Shown here: positions 33,461-35,954 of the stretch, one piece after another
Numbering within the stretch: the first letter of the stretch is position 1
Layout: each line of letters begins with the position of its first letter
Assembly (NCBI GenBank): GCA_025934835.1
Contig: JAICWL010000026.1
Span: 1-35,954, forward strand
Length of the DNA: 35,954 nt
Direction: 5' to 3'
DNA from: Fimbriimonadaceae bacterium
GTDB taxonomy: Bacteria > Armatimonadota > Fimbriimonadia > Fimbriimonadales > Fimbriimonadaceae
Position numbers and translations under genes: made by a program
Notes under the pieces: model-generated
The model's input: only the letters and a program-made list of their open reading frames with translations
Told to the model about the DNA's origin: nothing
Database searches by the model: none

Positions 33461-34687
33461 ATGCTGCTTCCGATCCGCTCGAAGAATCCGCCGGAGGCCT
33501 TTCCGTTCGCGACGATCTCACTGATCGTCGCGAACGTTGCCATATACGCCTTCACGTCGAACGGGCTCGCAGTCCACCCTTCCGCCGTAAGGAGCTTGGC
33601 GCTCTTTGGCGCTGATTTCACGCCGGTGCGCATTGCCACCGCGATGTTCCTCCATGCGAGCCCACTCCATCTGATTGGCAACATGTGGTTTCTCTACCTG
33701 TTCGGCTTCGCGGTCGAAGGCAGACTCAAGAGCCTCAAGTTCCTGGCGATGTATTTCGCATCTGGCGTGGCGGGAGACGTGCTTTTCCAGGTCCTTGTCG
33801 GCGTGCACAACCCCAACATGCCCGCTTTCGGGGCGTCGGGCGCCATCATGGGCCTGCTGGGCGCTTCCCTTTTTATGTTCCCGTTCGCGGAAGTCACGTT
33901 CCTGTATTTGGGCTACACGGTGCGTACGTTCGACTGGCCGATGTGGGGCGTCGGCGCGTATTTCCTGGGATTCGAGCTACTCTGGGCTTTCCTGGGAGTC
34001 CAAGATGGCGTGGGCCACTTGGCACATTTGGGAGGCGCTCTCGGAGGCTTGGTAGTCTGCGCGGCGTTCCGCCCCAACCGAGACAGCGAATTCGCCAGCC
34101 AGGCCAAGGCCACGCTGGCCGACACCAAGGACACGCGCTGCTTGAGCGCGCCCGAACTCGAGGAGCTCGCGAGGCTGAACCCAACCAGCCATTCGGTGGC
34201 CGTTGCCTGGATGAGAGAGTGCCTACGGGAATCGCGACCGATCAAAGAGCCTTGCATGCGAGGCTTCCTGGCGGCGCTCAAGTCGATGCCTCCGGGAGGC
34301 GACGAATCTGCGACCGCCGCCGATTGTCTCGCGCGGCTCGCCGCCACTCCCGACGCGGTTCCTTGCAATGTTTTGTTCGAAATGGCCCAACGCATGGAAA
34401 GGGAATACCGGCCTCGCCCCGCACTTTCGCTTTATGAAGCGGTTCTGCGGGATTCAAAGGACGAAGCCGACCTGCAGGCCGCCACTTTCCGCGTGGGCTT
34501 GCTTTGCGAGAGTTCGATGAATAACCCCGCGGCCGCCGCTCAGCGTTACCGCGAGGTTATTCAAAAGTGGCCGATGAGCCCCATGGCCGCGCAAGCCGAG
34601 CTCAGACTCATGGCAGTGACTCCGAGGCTTGCACAGAGCCCGGCCCAAGGAGGCGATCCGGGCCCGAGCCGACACCTCGGGAGCTGA
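33461..34687 (+). CDS. Rhomboid-family intramembrane serine protease with C-terminal helical extension
   Basis: A 408-aa protein. Residues 1-205 form a six-helix rhomboid core with the first-loop F-L-H-A-S-P-L-H-L-I-G-N-M (63-75), the catalytic G-A-S-G (Ser126) and the partner His in GHLAHLGGALGG (His189; His186 also present). The family cleaves membrane-spanning segments of client proteins. Residues about 215-400 are cytosolic, helical and TPR-like (PALSLYEAVLRDSKDEADLQAA, AAAQRYREVIQKWP), an extension that could bind substrates or partners. The start ATG at 33461 has no strong ribosome site. The tail is Gln/Pro/Gly-rich. Confidence 0.88.
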   Translation: MLLPIRSKNPPEAFPFATISLIVANVAIYAFTSNGLAVHPSAVRSLALFGADFTPVRIATAMFLHASPLHLIGNMWFLYLFGFAVEGRLKSLKFLAMYFASGVAGDVLFQVLVGVHNPNMPAFGASGAIMGLLGASLFMFPFAEVTFLYLGYTVRTFDWPMWGVGAYFLGFELLWAFLGVQDGVGHLAHLGGALGGLVVCAAFRPNRDSEFASQAKATLADTKDTRCLSAPELEELARLNPTSHSVAVAWMRECLRESRPIKEPCMRGFLAALKSMPPGGDESATAADCLARLAATPDAVPCNVLFEMAQRMEREYRPRPALSLYEAVLRDSKDEADLQAATFRVGLLCESSMNNPAAAAQRYREVIQKWPMSPMAAQAELRLMAVTPRLAQSPAQGGDPGPSRHLGS

Positions 34688-34701
34688 TCGATCGAACGGC
34701 C

Positions 34702-35010
34702 TTATCGGTGGTGATGGACGGTGCGGTGGATCGTGACCGTCCGGCGCACGGTGTGATGCGTTCGCCGGTGACGATGGACTCGCGTCCATGTGCGGGTATG
34801 CCGCCGCGACTTGAATCGCTCGGGGTAGCCAGCCTCGCCAGGATATGGCGCCTCGCCCGGCTTATGGTGGCGGGGCGTGACATGCCGCGCCGTACCGTGC
34901 ACTTGTCGATCCACCCAGTGGGGAATCGACTGCGCTGAAGCGGTCGCCGCTGCACCTGCAAACAGCGCACCGACAATCAGTAATGTGCAAAGTTGTGTTC
35001 CTATTCTCAT
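34702..35010 (-). CDS. Small secreted His/Arg-rich protein, function unknown
   Basis: A 102-aa protein with a signal peptide (cleavage near ATASA-Q, about 26). The mature part is highly basic and rich in His, Arg and Thr, with repeats of the R-x-H-x-x-R and T-x-H-R-T-V-H-H kind at the C-terminus. The start at 35010 is chosen because GGAG lies 6 nt upstream; an ATG four codons earlier would place that site inside the gene. Histidine clusters suggest metal or polyanion binding, which is speculative. The simple composition means similarity searches could mislead. It is convergent with the rhomboid gene across 14 nt. Confidence 0.6.
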   Translation of the reverse strand: MRIGTQLCTLLIVGALFAGAAATASAQSIPHWVDRQVHGTARHVTPRHHKPGEAPYPGEAGYPERFKSRRHTRTWTRVHRHRRTHHTVRRTVTIHRTVHHHR

Positions 35011-35124
35011 CTTTTTCTCCATCCTATACCGCTAGACGCGGCGATGTTGGCACGCGGTTGTAGGACCTTGGTGGCCCGGAGCGGGGTTCCCACGCGCTGG
35101 ACCGTTGGGTCCCGGCGACATTTA

Positions 35125-35134
35125 AGAATATTCT
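35125..35134. promoter_or_regulatory. Palindromic operator candidate upstream of the ArsR-type gene
   Basis: AGAATATTCT, a perfect 10-bp palindrome in an AT-rich stretch, lies 16 nt before the regulator ATG. It is placed to overlap the promoter, as expected for autorepression by a winged-helix dimer. Confidence 0.5.
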
Positions 35135-35150
35135 AAAGTATAGTAGGACG

Positions 35151-35474
35151 ATGGAGCGCAGAGAAACGAGCGGTGATGTGTTCGCAGCGGTCTCTGCTCC
35201 CATTCGCCGCGAGCTTCTGAGGCGGCTCGAGACAGGCGAGCAGCCGATGGGCGCACTAGCCGATCGGATGGGAGTCAGCCTCTCGGCTGTCTCGCAGCAG
35301 CTGTCGATCCTTCGCGAAGCGGGCCTCGTGGTCGCGCGCAAGAACGGCCGCAAGCGGATGTACAAACTGGTCGCCGAGCCGATCAAAGAGATCGCGGATT
35401 GGGCCCAGAGCTACGAGAGATTCTGGTCGGACAAGCTGCAGAATCTCGGCATATATCTAGAGGAAAACTCATGA
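35151..35474 (+). CDS. ArsR-family winged-helix transcriptional regulator
   Basis: A 107-aa DNA-binding protein with a winged helix (residues 8-78): S-A-P-I-R-R-E-L-L-R-R-L, the recognition helix region V-S-L-S-A-V-S-Q-Q-L-S-I-L-R-E-A-G-L-V, and a wing V-A-R-K-N-G-R-K-R-M-Y-K-L. It lacks the C-x-C metal site of ArsR/SmtB sensors, so it belongs to the non-metal class often paired with AHSA1-type genes. Its stop overlaps the start of the next gene (ATGA). Autoregulation through the palindrome just upstream is likely. Confidence 0.9.
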   Translation: MERRETSGDVFAAVSAPIRRELLRRLETGEQPMGALADRMGVSLSAVSQQLSILREAGLVVARKNGRKRMYKLVAEPIKEIADWAQSYERFWSDKLQNLGIYLEENS

Positions 35475-35923
35475 AGAACTCAGTTCGTCTCGAAGTGAGC
35501 CTGCCACACGCCCCTGAAAAGGTGTGGGAGGCGCTGACCCAGCCGGCTGCGCTGAGTGCCTGGCTCATGCCCGCGGAGTTTGAGCCGAAGATCGGCTTTC
35601 GATATCGTTTCGAAAGGCCGTCCGGCTCGCCCATCCACGGCAAAGTGCTCGAAGTGGAGGCAGGGCGCATGATCGCGTTTACCTGGAACGACGACGATGA
35701 GGGCGAGCAGTCGGTCGTCGTGTGGTCGATCGATCCCACCGATGGCGGAGCCACCTTGCGTGTGGATCACCGCCAAGTCGAGCAGCCCTACGTGAATACA
35801 TTGGCGGTCGACGCTCACTTTAACTGGCTCTACGCGCTGACCCACGGCCTCCCCGGGCTCCTGCGGCTGCTCGAAGCGAGTCGAAGCCGCGCGCCCATGG
35901 TGTATGCCGGGGAGACCCGATGA
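35471..35923 (+). CDS. SRPBCC/AHSA1-like domain protein
   Basis: A 150-aa START-like hydrophobic-cavity protein. It has the family opening V-R-L-E-V-S-L-P-H-A-P-E-K-V-W-E-A-L-T-Q-P and then L-S-A-W-L-M-P, with the beta-strand pairs G-x-V-L-E-V-E-A-G-R-M-I-A-F-T-W and the C-terminal helix. The start at 35471 is chosen because it overlaps the regulator stop and begins the conserved domain; 24 in-frame codons further upstream lie inside the regulator gene. The ArsR plus AHSA1 pair is very common in bacteria. The ligand is unknown. Confidence 0.88.
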   Translation: MKNSVRLEVSLPHAPEKVWEALTQPAALSAWLMPAEFEPKIGFRYRFERPSGSPIHGKVLEVEAGRMIAFTWNDDDEGEQSVVVWSIDPTDGGATLRVDHRQVEQPYVNTLAVDAHFNWLYALTHGLPGLLRLLEASRSRAPMVYAGETR

Positions 35924-35954
35924 ACCTATCCGGAGTCGTTCCCATGGTCGTCGA
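35920..35954 (+). CDS. Start of a further gene, possibly a glyoxalase/VOC-family protein (3' partial)
   Basis: An ATG at 35920 overlaps the stop of the AHSA1-like gene (ATGA) and opens MNLSGVVPMVV before the window ends. This resembles the N-terminus of vicinal-oxygen-chelate (glyoxalase-like) proteins, which often accompany ArsR/AHSA1 pairs. Eleven residues are too few to be sure. Confidence 0.4.
   Translation, partial: MNLSGVVPMVV

Overview
The window is GC-rich bacterial chromosome, densely packed with short gaps and many ATGA/TGATG stop-start overlaps. The phylum cannot be proven from sequence alone. A Gram-negative-type cell of the Armatimonadota (Fimbriimonadia-like) kind fits best. 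The evidence is several type IV pilin-like proteins with the leader core [19 protein letters not shown] followed by LFPVF and a [12 protein letters not shown] helix, a PEP-CTERM protein, an outer-membrane-barrel-like protein and an RseB-type periplasmic sensor.

Layout. 1-8.2 kb: the 3' end of an O-antigen ligase-like gene converges on a minus-strand run. Read 5' to 3', that run is a small barrel protein, an ECF sigma factor, its membrane anti-sigma factor, RseB, PBP1A and PBP2. This is an envelope-stress and peptidoglycan block, with a sigma-E-like promoter in front of the sigma gene. 8.3-12.5 kb (minus): a sialidase-like protein coupled to an M20 peptidase, an HNH endonuclease behind a strong intrinsic terminator, and a Gfo/Idh/MocA oxidoreductase. 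12.5-14.8 kb (plus): an unusual cassette bounded by an exact 18-bp direct repeat. It holds a short secreted-peptide ORF, an overlapping eight-cysteine micro-ORF, a membrane-anchored unknown, a pseudopilin-like protein and a CGPC thioredoxin-like protein, all overlapping.

14.8-18.4 kb: a pseudopilin gene split by an in-frame TAG, a small lipoprotein-like gene, an N-acyl-D-amino-acid deacylase, and an intact pseudopilin gene. The intact pseudopilin gene lies behind a complete cobalamin riboswitch whose downstream helix can mask its Shine-Dalgarno sequence. 18.4-23.8 kb: housekeeping genes deoB, tRNA-Asp, tRNA-Phe, gyrB (with an insertion in the TOPRIM part) and pyrD, then a DoxX-like gene. 23.9-28.8 kb: a TIM-barrel sugar isomerase/epimerase, an S9 peptidase, an unknown membrane protein and a J-domain/TPR membrane protein. 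28.8-32.6 kb: two GspF/PilC paralogues flanking an unknown membrane protein, with folK upstream. 32.6-35.95 kb: tRNA-His, a PEP-CTERM protein, a rhomboid protease with a long C-terminal extension, a His/Arg-rich secreted protein, and an ArsR/AHSA1 operon running off the end.

The most distinctive items are the cysteine-rich cassette, the B12 riboswitch controlling a pilin-like gene, and the uninterrupted sigma-E/RseB/PBP1A/PBP2 run. No CRISPR array, transposase, integrase or rRNA was seen.
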